Origin: Firmicutes bacterium UBA1047
GTDB lineage: Bacteria > Bacillota > Clostridia > Tissierellales > Sedimentibacteraceae
Length of the DNA: 14,212 nucleotides
Direction of reading: 5' to 3'
Assembly: GCA_002316585.1 (NCBI GenBank)
Contig: DCDU01000058.1
Coordinates: 1 to 14,212, forward strand
In this document: in pieces, positions 8,536 through 14,212 of the stretch
Numbering within the stretch: position 1 is the first letter of the stretch
How the letters are laid out: each line of letters opens with the position of its first letter
The notes under the pieces: model-generated
The model's database searches: none
What the model was told of the DNA's origin: nothing
Seen by the model: the letters and a program-made list of their open reading frames with translations, nothing else
Position numbers and translations under genes: made by a program

Positions 8536-9612
8536 ATGGCAGATATTTTAATATTAACAGCTTCTTTTGGCATGGGGCATAAAAGTGTTTCCAATGCTTT
8601 AAAGGAGCAAATAGAACATATAGATGAGAATGCTGAAATTGTCATAGCAGACATTTTGGAAATAGTTAATCCCAAGGTTAAAGATTTCAGTTCAAAAATG
8701 TATTATAAGCTTACAGAAAATTATCCATTAATATATAATACAATATACGAAATTAAAGGAAATAATAAAAATAATATAATAGATGCTGCTTTTTGCAATT
8801 TATATTATAAAAAATTTTATGAATATATATTAACAGAGAATCCTCATGCTATTATAAGCACATTTCCTTTGTGTTCGTGCATGGTATCAAAGATTAAAGA
8901 GGAATATAATGCAGATATTAATTTAATTACTGTTATAACTGATGTTGTGGATAGCTGGGAATGGATATATGATGAAACTAATATATATTTAGTTCCTACT
9001 ATTGAAATTAAAAACAAATTAATTGATAAAGGTATAAATGAAGATATTATAATAGTATCAGGCATACCGGTTAAAAAGGAATTCTTAGATAATGAAGAAG
9101 CTCCTATTACAAAAGAAAGAAATACAATTTTAATTGTATTAAGCGGAATTGATTCGATTCCTGAAAATTTACTTTATGAGTTAAATAATAACAGCAATTT
9201 TAAAATAAAAATAGTGGCAGGCAGAAATAAAAAGCTTTATGAAGAATTATCAAACTGCAAGTTCTCTAATATATTAATATACGGTTATGTTGATAATTTA
9301 AATCAACTGATGGATGAATCGGTATTTATAGTGACAAAGCCGGGTGGTGTAACTTTGTTTGAAGCAATAAATAAGGAGCTGCCCTTAATAGTATTAAACT
9401 CAAATATAGGTCAGGAAAAAGGAAATATTGAATTCATAAGGCAGAAAAAAATTGGAATTGTGATTGATAACTTGAAAAATCTTCAAAATGTTTTGAATTA
9501 TTATATAAGTAATCACAGTATAATAAATTATTATTACACAAATATAAGGAATGTAAAAAATACGATTGATTACAAGAAGTTTATTGATTCAATATTCCCT
9601 GAGGTAATATAA
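8536..9612 (+). CDS. MGDG synthase/UgtP-like glycolipid glycosyltransferase
   Basis: This 358-residue GT-B glycosyltransferase belongs to the MGDG synthase / processive diacylglycerol glucosyltransferase family, which transfers a sugar from a nucleotide sugar to diacylglycerol or a similar lipid at the inner face of the membrane. Evidence: the N-terminal GMGHKSVSNAL (12-22, matching the family's G-x-GH-x-x-x-A acceptor loop), STFPLCSC (108-115), VITDVVDSW (133-141), VSGIPV (174-179), and the donor-site block TKPGGVTLFEA (267-277) with GQEKGN (292-297). The glycine-rich loop normally found near residue 200 reads LIVLSGIDS, which is unusual. The start has AGGAAGT ahead of it. The stop overlaps the next gene's ATG (TAATG), so the two are translated together. 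The coding sequence is strikingly AT-rich. The acceptor and donor are not determined; a non-diacylglycerol acceptor is possible. Confidence 0.85.
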   Translation: MADILILTASFGMGHKSVSNALKEQIEHIDENAEIVIADILEIVNPKVKDFSSKMYYKLTENYPLIYNTIYEIKGNNKNNIIDAAFCNLYYKKFYEYILTENPHAIISTFPLCSCMVSKIKEEYNADINLITVITDVVDSWEWIYDETNIYLVPTIEIKNKLIDKGINEDIIIVSGIPVKKEFLDNEEAPITKERNTILIVLSGIDSIPENLLYELNNNSNFKIKIVAGRNKKLYEELSNCKFSNILIYGYVDNLNQLMDESVFIVTKPGGVTLFEAINKELPLIVLNSNIGQEKGNIEFIRQKKIGIVIDNLKNLQNVLNYYISNHSIINYYYTNIRNVKNTIDYKKFIDSIFPEVI

Positions 9613-10652
9613 TGAAAAATAAAAGCAAAGTTTTTGGCTTGATATTTATTATAATATCGGCGATAATCATGTTTTTAATTTTATTTAAAAATAATGATTT
9701 GGTTAATTTATTTAAAATAATAAAAATTATCAATGTAAAATTTATAATATCGGCAATCCTATTTATTTTTATCTTTTGGCTTCTTGAAGCTTTTATGATA
9801 TATTCTTTGATTATAAAATTTACAAATAATAAAAGGAGTATTAAAAATTTCTGGCTTGCAGTTAAGGTAACAATGATTGGTCAGTATTACAGCAACATTA
9901 CTCCTCTTGCCACCGGGGGGCAGCCTGTTCAATTATTGGTTTTAAAGGATGATGATATTTCTTTAAGCAATGGTACAGCTATTTTAATAAGCAAGTTTCT
10001 TTTGTTTCAGATTGGCGTGACTATTTATTCATGTATTCTTGCACTTTATAAGGTGAATATTTTAGCCAATACTTACAATGGTGCTTCTGCTTTTATAATT
10101 ATGGGATTGACATTAAACATGATAATGTTAACTTTTATTATTTTAATTGCTTTTAATCAGCAAATTTTGCTTAAATTTTGTAAAAAACTATTTGGCTTGT
10201 TGTATAAGCTCAAAATTATTAAAGATGCTGAAACAATAATGGATAAAACTGAAAGATTCATATCGGAATACAAAGAAAGTATCGGCAAATTAAACGAGGA
10301 CTATTGGTTTACGATAAAAATGTTCGCAATAACCTTTGTACAGTTGACGGTGTTTTTCAGCACAACATTTTTCGTTTATAAATCGCTTAATTTAAGCGGT
10401 TCTAAATTCTTGGATATAGTATGCCTGCAGGCTTTTTTGTATATGGCAGTTTCGTTCATACCAACTCCCGGCACGGCAGGTGCCAGTGAAGTTGGCTTTA
10501 TGCTGTTGTTAAGTCCATTATTTCCAACAAATATAATTTCAACGGCATTACTGCTATGGAGGGGAATAAGTTATTATTTCAGCTTAATTTTCAGCGGCAT
10601 TTTTTCTTTTTTAGTAACCGCAGTCGGCAAGAAAAAAATATTTATAAACTAA
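9612..10652 (+). CDS. Lysylphosphatidylglycerol synthase TM-region / UPF0104 family membrane protein
   Basis: This is a 346-residue integral membrane protein. Hydrophobic spans lie at about residues 6-25, 43-67, 122-146, 158-181, 234-257, 266-283 and 307-338, with a further weak span near 84-110. Two motifs are typical of the family (the flippase part of MprF, AglD-like proteins): NITPLATGGQPVQ (95-107) and a P-TPGTAGASE segment (284-293). It has no C-terminal lysyl-transfer domain, so it is not a complete MprF. It shares one base with the upstream glycosyltransferase gene, suggesting that it acts on, moves or positions the lipid made by that enzyme; this is inference. It is as AT-rich as its partner. 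The family assignment is firm and the biochemical role is unknown. Confidence 0.85.
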   Translation: MKNKSKVFGLIFIIISAIIMFLILFKNNDLVNLFKIIKIINVKFIISAILFIFIFWLLEAFMIYSLIIKFTNNKRSIKNFWLAVKVTMIGQYYSNITPLATGGQPVQLLVLKDDDISLSNGTAILISKFLLFQIGVTIYSCILALYKVNILANTYNGASAFIIMGLTLNMIMLTFIILIAFNQQILLKFCKKLFGLLYKLKIIKDAETIMDKTERFISEYKESIGKLNEDYWFTIKMFAITFVQLTVFFSTTFFVYKSLNLSGSKFLDIVCLQAFLYMAVSFIPTPGTAGASEVGFMLLLSPLFPTNIISTALLLWRGISYYFSLIFSGIFSFLVTAVGKKKIFIN

Positions 10653-10757
10653 AGCAATTACGTCATGCATATTTAGTTAAATTATACAGAAACTTATTAT
10701 ATCTTATTGACTGATTATGAAAGTTAATAAAATTTTATTTAAAAGTAGGTATAATTT

Positions 10758-11942
10758 ATGAGAGAAGTAGTTATAGTCAGCGCATGCCGTACGCCGATAG
10801 GGTCTTTTGGCGGAACTTTGAAAGATACTCCTGTTGTAGAATTGGGAAGGATAGTTATTGAGGAAGTAATAAAACGTGCCGGTGCAAACCCTGACATTGT
10901 AGATGAAGTTATATGCGGCTGTGTGCTTCAAACTGCTCAAGGGCAGAATGTTACCAGGCAGGCTTTATTAAAGGCTAAATTGCCTGTAACCGTACCGGGT
11001 ATGACAATTAATAAGGTTTGCGGCTCAGGCTTAAGGGTTGTAGGTTTAGCCGCTCAAATTATTAAAGCCGGAGATGCCGATTGTATTGTGGCAGGAGGTA
11101 TGGAAAGCATGAGCAATGCACCATATGCTCTTACTAAAGCCCGTTACGGATATCGAATGGGTAACGGGGTATTGGTTGATACAATGGTAAATGACGGTCT
11201 TTGTGAAGTATCCGAAAATATTCATATGGGAATTACAGCGGAAAATATAAATGAGCAGTATAAAATTACAAGGGAAGAACAAGATGAATTTGCTTTGCAA
11301 AGTCAGGAGCGGGCTGCGGCAGCAATAGCGGCAGGTAAATTTAATGATGAAATAATCTCCGTAACAGTTAAAAACAGAAAAGGAGATATTGTATTTGATA
11401 CCGACGAATTTCCTCGTCAAACTACTCGTGAGCTTATAGCAAAAATGAAACCTGCCTTCAAAAAGGAAGGAATGGTTACTGCGGGAAATGCATCAGGCAT
11501 TAACGACGGCGCTTCTGCTGTGCTGGTTATGTCTAAAGGTAAGGCTGACGAACTTGGATTAAAGCCGATGGCTAAAATCATCAGCTATGCTTCTACCGGA
11601 GTGGAACCTCGAATAATGGGTATAGGACCTGTTTCTTCTACGCAAATTGCATTATCAAAAGCTAATCTTAAGGTTTCCGATCTTGACCTGATAGAAGCAA
11701 ATGAAGCGTTTGCAGCTCAATCTATTGCCGTAGCACGTGATATGGGATGGGTTGATATGGAAAGGGTCAATGTTAACGGAGGTGCAATAGCATTAGGTCA
11801 TCCTATCGGCGCATCCGGAAACAGAATTTTAGTCAGTTTATTATATGAAATGAAAAAACGCGGTTCAAAATATGGTTTAGCTACACTTTGCATAGGCGGC
11901 GGAATGGGCACTTCAATGATTGTAGAAAATATGCGGAAATAA
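10758..11942 (+). CDS. thlA: Acetyl-CoA acetyltransferase (thiolase)
   Basis: This 394-residue degradative/biosynthetic thiolase condenses two acetyl-CoA to acetoacetyl-CoA, the first step of butyrate, butanol or polyhydroxybutyrate routes, or runs in reverse in fatty-acid breakdown. The catalytic residues are all present: nucleophile C88 in [10 protein letters not shown]348 in [14 protein letters not shown], and C378 in LCIGGGMG, with the NEAFA motif between. Length and residue numbers match clostridial ThlA. The start follows an AGTAGGT site. Upstream, TTGACT (10707-10712) and TAAAAT (10728-10733) are spaced by only 15 bases, a weak promoter candidate whose -10 lies inside a 14-base AT palindrome. 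A strong terminator at 11994-12029 ends the gene, so it is probably monocistronic. No hydroxybutyryl-CoA dehydrogenase or crotonase gene is adjacent. Confidence 0.96.
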   Translation: MREVVIVSACRTPIGSFGGTLKDTPVVELGRIVIEEVIKRAGANPDIVDEVICGCVLQTAQGQNVTRQALLKAKLPVTVPGMTINKVCGSGLRVVGLAAQIIKAGDADCIVAGGMESMSNAPYALTKARYGYRMGNGVLVDTMVNDGLCEVSENIHMGITAENINEQYKITREEQDEFALQSQERAAAAIAAGKFNDEIISVTVKNRKGDIVFDTDEFPRQTTRELIAKMKPAFKKEGMVTAGNASGINDGASAVLVMSKGKADELGLKPMAKIISYASTGVEPRIMGIGPVSSTQIALSKANLKVSDLDLIEANEAFAAQSIAVARDMGWVDMERVNVNGGAIALGHPIGASGNRILVSLLYEMKKRGSKYGLATLCIGGGMGTSMIVENMRK

Positions 11943-11993
11943 ACCTGCCCAACACAGAATCAAAAATTGCCGATCCTAAAACTTCTTATTGCT

Positions 11994-12029
11994 ATAAGAG
12001 CCTGTTGTCATAACAAGCTCTTATTTTTT
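11994..12029 (+). terminator. Rho-independent terminator after the thiolase gene
   Basis: ATAAGAGC (11994-12001) pairs with GCTCTTAT (12017-12024). An inner TGTT/AACA stem (12003-12006 with 12012-12015) closes a five-base loop, with one C/A mismatch between the two stems. A run of six T (12024-12029) follows. It sits 52 bases after the thiolase stop and ahead of the deoC promoter. Confidence 0.92.
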
Positions 12030-12064
12030 GTCTCCGGTGTCCGCAATATTTGCAACAGTTGTAA

Positions 12065-12093
12065 TTGACGAATTTACTATTTTGTGCTAAACT
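12065..12093 (+). promoter_or_regulatory. Candidate sigma-A promoter for deoC and the nucleoside uptake genes
   Basis: TTGACG (12065-12070, five of six to the -35 consensus) is followed by 17 bases and TAAACT (12088-12093, four of six). TG-C directly ahead makes an extended -10. It lies just past the thiolase terminator and about 30 bases upstream of deoC, the expected position for a separately regulated unit. No clear operator palindrome was seen around it. Confidence 0.6.
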
Positions 12094-12114
12094 GATTTCA
12101 TAAAGAGGGTACAA

Positions 12115-12120
12115 TGGAGG
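12115..12120 (+). promoter_or_regulatory. Ribosome binding site favouring the shorter deoC start
   Basis: TGGAGG lies five bases before the ATG at 12126, which gives a 216-residue DeoC. The in-frame ATG at 12114 overlaps this site and has its own weaker AGAGGG ahead, giving 220 residues. Both starts may be usable; the stronger site and usual family N-terminus favour 12126. Confidence 0.55.
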
Positions 12121-12125
12121 TAGTA

Positions 12126-12776
12126 ATGGAGCATCTTGAAATGATGAAATATGTTGACCACACCTTGTTAAAGGCTTTTGCGACCTGGGAAGAAATACGT
12201 GTTTTGTGTGATGAAGCAATCAAGTATAAGACGGCATCGGTTTGTATTCCTCCCAATTATATCAAAAGGATTTATGATACATACGGGGATAAATTAAATA
12301 TTTGCACGGTAGTTGGTTTTCCTTTGGGGTATTCTACTGCGGAAACAAAGCTTGCCGAATGTATACAAGCCCTTAAAGATGGTGCAGATGAAATTGACAT
12401 GGTAATTAATATAACTGATGTTAAAAACAAAGAATTTAAAAAGGTAGAGGAAGAAATCCGCACAATTAAAGAAACCGTTGGGGAACATATTTTAAAAGTT
12501 ATAGTTGAAACATGTTATTTGACGGAAGAAGAAAAAATTGAAATGTGCCATGCAGTAACCAATGGCGGCGCTGATTATATCAAGACATCCACAGGCTTCG
12601 GTACCGGCGGTGCAACTATGGAAGATGTGATATTATTTAAGAAACATATTGGAAAAGATGTTAAAATTAAAGCTTCCGGGGGTATAAAAACTTTAAAGGA
12701 TATGGAAGCTTTTATTGACGCAGGTTGTTCCAGATTAGGAACTAGTTCTGCCGTTAAATTGATAAATAACGCTTAA
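12126..12776 (+). CDS. deoC: Deoxyribose-phosphate aldolase
   Basis: DeoC splits 2-deoxyribose-5-phosphate into glyceraldehyde-3-phosphate and acetaldehyde in the cytoplasm, feeding deoxynucleoside carbon into glycolysis. The 216 residues are normal for the family. Visible landmarks are YVDHTLLK near the N-terminus, GADEIDMV with D91 (equivalent of the proton-relay aspartate), DYIKTSTGFG with the Schiff-base lysine K153, and KIKASGGIKT with the second active-site lysine K182. It follows its own promoter candidate and is 50 bases from the BMP lipoprotein gene, so uptake and breakdown of deoxynucleosides are probably co-expressed. A small 6-bp hairpin (12768-12782) has the stop codon as its loop; it lacks a strong T-run and is more likely a processing or weak attenuation point than a full terminator. 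An alternative ATG at 12114 adds four residues (MEVV). Confidence 0.96.
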   Translation: MEHLEMMKYVDHTLLKAFATWEEIRVLCDEAIKYKTASVCIPPNYIKRIYDTYGDKLNICTVVGFPLGYSTAETKLAECIQALKDGADEIDMVINITDVKNKEFKKVEEEIRTIKETVGEHILKVIVETCYLTEEEKIEMCHAVTNGGADYIKTSTGFGTGGATMEDVILFKKHIGKDVKIKASGGIKTLKDMEAFIDAGCSRLGTSSAVKLINNA

Positions 12777-12782
12777 AGCGTT
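12768..12782 (+). other. Short hairpin spanning the deoC stop codon
   Basis: AACGCT (12768-12773) and AGCGTT (12777-12782) form a perfect 6-bp stem whose three-base loop is the TAA stop. The following sequence is AT-rich but not a continuous T-run, so strong termination is doubtful. It may be a chance feature. Confidence 0.35.
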
Positions 12783-12826
12783 TATTTATATAATATTTTA
12801 TAAATTTAATAAAATGGAGGAATATC

Positions 12827-14020
12827 ATGAAATTATGGAGAAAGTTGGCCATTGTTGCACTAGTTTTACTTATGATTTTTGCTTTTACGGCATGTGCTGA
12901 CAATGAACCGGAATCGCCGGCAGAAACACCGGAAGAAACACCGGATGAGACTCCGGAAGAAACACCGCAAACACCAGAAGAGAATACATTTGAATTAGCG
13001 TTAATCACTGACGTTGGAACAATCGATGACAAATCTTTTAACCAAGGTGCTTGGGAAGGCGTAGAAGCTTACGCTAAGGATAACAATATTACATACAAAT
13101 ATTATCAGCCTGCTGAACAATCAGACACTGCTTATGTTAACTCAATAGCTTTAGCAGTTAAAGCAGGAGCAAAGGTTATTGTTTGTCCCGGATTTTTGTT
13201 TGAAATTCCGATTCATACAGTGCAAACACAATATCCTGATGTAAAATTTGTAATCCTTGACGGAGCACCTCATGCAGGTGACTATAATATTGAAATAGCC
13301 GACAATACATATTCTATATTCTATGCTGAAGAAGAAGCCGGTTTCTTAGCGGGATACAGTATAGTAAAAGAAGGTTATAACAAGTTAGGATTTATGGGCG
13401 GTATGGCTGTACCTGCAGTTGTTCGTTTCGGATACGGTTTTGTTCAGGGCGCCGAATATGCAGCTCATGAGTTAGGCTTAGCCGAAGAAGTTCAAATTAA
13501 ATACACATATGTAGGAAACTTTGATGCTTCTCCTGAAAACCAAGCAAAAGCTTCTTCATGGTACAATGAAGGAACAGAGGTTATATTTGCGTGCGGCGGT
13601 GCTGTAGGTAACTCAGTTATGAAAGCGGCAGAAGCAGCAGGAACTAAAGTAATCGGTGTTGACGTTGACCAATCGGCAGAATCTGAAACAGTTATTACTT
13701 CTTCAATGAAGAACCTTTCAAAATCAGTATATGATGCTTTGACAGCATACTATGCAGGAAGCTTCCCCGGCGGAACTTCAGTATCATTGGATGCAACCGT
13801 TGAAGGCGTACAATTGCCGATGGAAACTTCAAAATTCGAAAAATTCACACAGGCTGATTACGATGCTATATACGAAAAAATAGTAGCTAAAGAAATAGAA
13901 ATATTGAATGATGCAGCTGTTGTTGAACAAGCTCAGGTCGGAGATCCGGAAAAACCTGCAGAAGATATAACTGCAGTAGATATTCCGGTAAGCAAAGTAA
14001 AAGTTGAAGTTATAAAATAA
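12827..14020 (+). CDS. BMP-family nucleoside-binding lipoprotein of an ABC transporter
   Basis: This is a 397-residue extracellular substrate-binding protein of the basic membrane protein (BMP/PnrA/TmpC) family, which captures nucleosides and hands them to an ABC importer. The N-terminus is a lipoprotein signal: MKLWRK, a hydrophobic core, and the lipobox FTAC with lipidation at C23. An acidic Thr-Pro-Glu-Glu repeat (33-52) links the anchor to the domain. The domain opens with LALITDVGTIDDKSFNQGAWEG (57-78), the family signature with its nucleoside-contacting DDKSFNQ. It continues with GFLAGY, GMAVPAVVRFGYGF and a late ACGGAVGNSV and IGVDVDQS. GGAGG-type binding (GGAGG, 12816-12820) precedes the start. 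It lies between deoC and an ABC ATPase, which supports purine or deoxynucleoside uptake; the exact ligand is inferred. Confidence 0.93.
   Translation: MKLWRKLAIVALVLLMIFAFTACADNEPESPAETPEETPDETPEETPQTPEENTFELALITDVGTIDDKSFNQGAWEGVEAYAKDNNITYKYYQPAEQSDTAYVNSIALAVKAGAKVIVCPGFLFEIPIHTVQTQYPDVKFVILDGAPHAGDYNIEIADNTYSIFYAEEEAGFLAGYSIVKEGYNKLGFMGGMAVPAVVRFGYGFVQGAEYAAHELGLAEEVQIKYTYVGNFDASPENQAKASSWYNEGTEVIFACGGAVGNSVMKAAEAAGTKVIGVDVDQSAESETVITSSMKNLSKSVYDALTAYYAGSFPGGTSVSLDATVEGVQLPMETSKFEKFTQADYDAIYEKIVAKEIEILNDAAVVEQAQVGDPEKPAEDITAVDIPVSKVKVEVIK
12923..12970 (+). repeat. Four 12-base tandem units encoding the acidic T-P-E-E linker
   Basis: Four near-identical 12-base units of the type GAAACACCGGAA encode E-T-P-[ED] units in frame, directly after the lipid anchor of the BMP protein. 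A partial fifth unit follows. Variation is mostly synonymous or Glu/Asp, consistent with selection for an extended, charged, proline-rich spacer through the cell wall. Copy number may vary between strains. Confidence 0.8.
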
Positions 14021-14035
14021 TTAGTATCATTACAA

Positions 14036-14069
14036 GGTTGCTTTCAGGGCTTTAGCCTTTTAAGCAACC
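14036..14069 (+). other. Hairpin after the BMP gene, without a T-run
   Basis: GGTTGCTT (14036-14043) pairs perfectly with AAGCAACC (14062-14069). The interior AGGGCT..AGCCTT can add a further stem of about six pairs including one G-T. No T-run follows (next bases ATATATTGGGG), so intrinsic termination is unlikely. The placement suggests protection of the BMP mRNA 3' end, or partial attenuation before the ABC ATPase gene. Confidence 0.65.
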
Positions 14070-14076
14070 ATATATT

Positions 14077-14130
14077 GGGGACATTCCTTCAGACTGAACA
14101 TCTAAAATATCTTTCGGAAGGTGTGTCCCC
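14077..14130. repeat. Imperfect inverted repeat (REP/MITE-like hairpin) in the transporter operon
   Basis: GGGGACA (14077-14083) pairs with TGTCCCC (14124-14130). After a T-G wobble and one mismatch, CCTTC (14086-14090) pairs with GAAGG (14117-14121). The loop is about 26 bases and AT-rich. GGGGACA/TGTCCCC-ended palindromes resemble dispersed REP-type elements seen in many bacterial genomes, which is general knowledge and not verified for this genome. No T-run follows. It lies between the BMP and ABC ATPase genes and is transcribed if they form one operon. Confidence 0.55.
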
Positions 14131-14147
14131 GTTCATATAATTAATTG

Positions 14148-14162
14148 ATAGGTGGTGCCTAT
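14148..14162 (+). promoter_or_regulatory. Ribosome binding site of the ABC ATPase inside a small hairpin
   Basis: AGGTGG (14150-14155) lies seven bases before the ATG at 14163. The flanks ATAGG (14148-14152) and CCTAT (14158-14162) are perfect inverted repeats, so the site could be partly paired. The 5-bp stem is weak and may be chance. Confidence 0.4.
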
Positions 14163-14212
14163 ATGGAGTACGTAATCGAAATGAACAATATTACCAAAAT
14201 ATTCGGTAATTT
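14163..14212 (+). CDS. ABC transporter ATP-binding protein (nucleoside uptake), N-terminal fragment
   Basis: Only the first 16 codons and two bases are present; the gene continues past the window. The peptide MEYVIEMNNITKIFGN matches the start of the BMP-associated double-ATPase (family of B. subtilis YufO/NupO), which usually begins with YVIEM-x-NI-x-K-x-F before the Walker A motif. The start follows AGGTGG. The position after a BMP lipoprotein is the standard order binding protein, ATPase, then two permeases, so permease genes are expected just downstream; this is inference. No Walker motif is visible in so short a piece, so the call leans on context and the N-terminal pattern. Confidence 0.75.
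   Translation, partial: MEYVIEMNNITKIFGN

Noticed and set aside
11046..11420. 124-residue minus-strand ORF inside the thiolase gene
   Set aside because: It covers conserved thiolase sequence, has no domain I recognise, and looks like an antisense shadow.
12754..13032. Minus-strand ORF with repeated SSGVSSGVSSGVSAG
   Set aside because: The repeat is only the reverse-strand reading of the T-P-E-E tandem repeat in the BMP lipoprotein gene.
14021..14162. Purine riboswitch in the gap before the ABC ATPase
   Set aside because: The two stems are separate simple hairpins without the three-way junction and conserved loop-loop sequences of the purine aptamer.

Overview
The window comes from a low-GC, Gram-positive anaerobe, most likely of the Clostridia/Tissierellia type. 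The base composition is AT-rich, starts sit behind strong AGGAGG-type ribosome binding sites, the recombination nuclease is the AddAB form, the thiolase is the clostridial biosynthetic type, and the nucleoside uptake system begins with a lipid-anchored BMP-family protein. This placement is inference from gene content; there is no rRNA or other marker gene here.

Layout: (1) 1-111 is the 3' end of a flavocytochrome c / fumarate-reductase-like flavoprotein. It converges on a minus-strand DUF3298-family protein (313-990), with a long hairpin between them (213-250). (2) From a divergent promoter near 1095-1123 runs addB-addA (1231-8401), which overlap by 14 bases and encode both subunits of the ATP-dependent helicase-nuclease for double-strand break repair. 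All four iron-sulfur cysteines of AddB and both nuclease centres look intact. (3) 8536-10652 is a tightly coupled pair: an MGDG-synthase/UgtP-like glycolipid glycosyltransferase and a multi-span membrane protein of the lysylphosphatidylglycerol-synthase TM (UPF0104/AglD) family. It appears more AT-rich than its flanks. (4) 10758-11942 is acetyl-CoA acetyltransferase, ended by a clear Rho-independent terminator. (5) From a new promoter (12065-12093) run deoC, a BMP-type nucleoside-binding lipoprotein, two hairpins, and the first codons of an ABC transporter ATPase cut by the window edge.

How the genes fit together: section 5 reads as a nucleoside scavenging unit, with uptake by BMP plus ABC transporter and breakdown of the deoxyribose moiety by DeoC to glyceraldehyde-3-phosphate and acetaldehyde. 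AddAB is housekeeping DNA repair. The glycosyltransferase/membrane-protein pair probably makes, and may translocate or modify, a membrane glycolipid, but its substrate cannot be read from sequence.

I found no mobile element with a transposase, no CRISPR array, no tRNA or rRNA, and no convincing undescribed multi-gene system. The points most worth a second look are the two hairpins between the BMP gene and the ABC ATPase, the AT-rich glycolipid pair with its degenerate glycine loop, and the DUF3298 protein without a signal peptide. No stretch longer than 300 bases lacks a gene.
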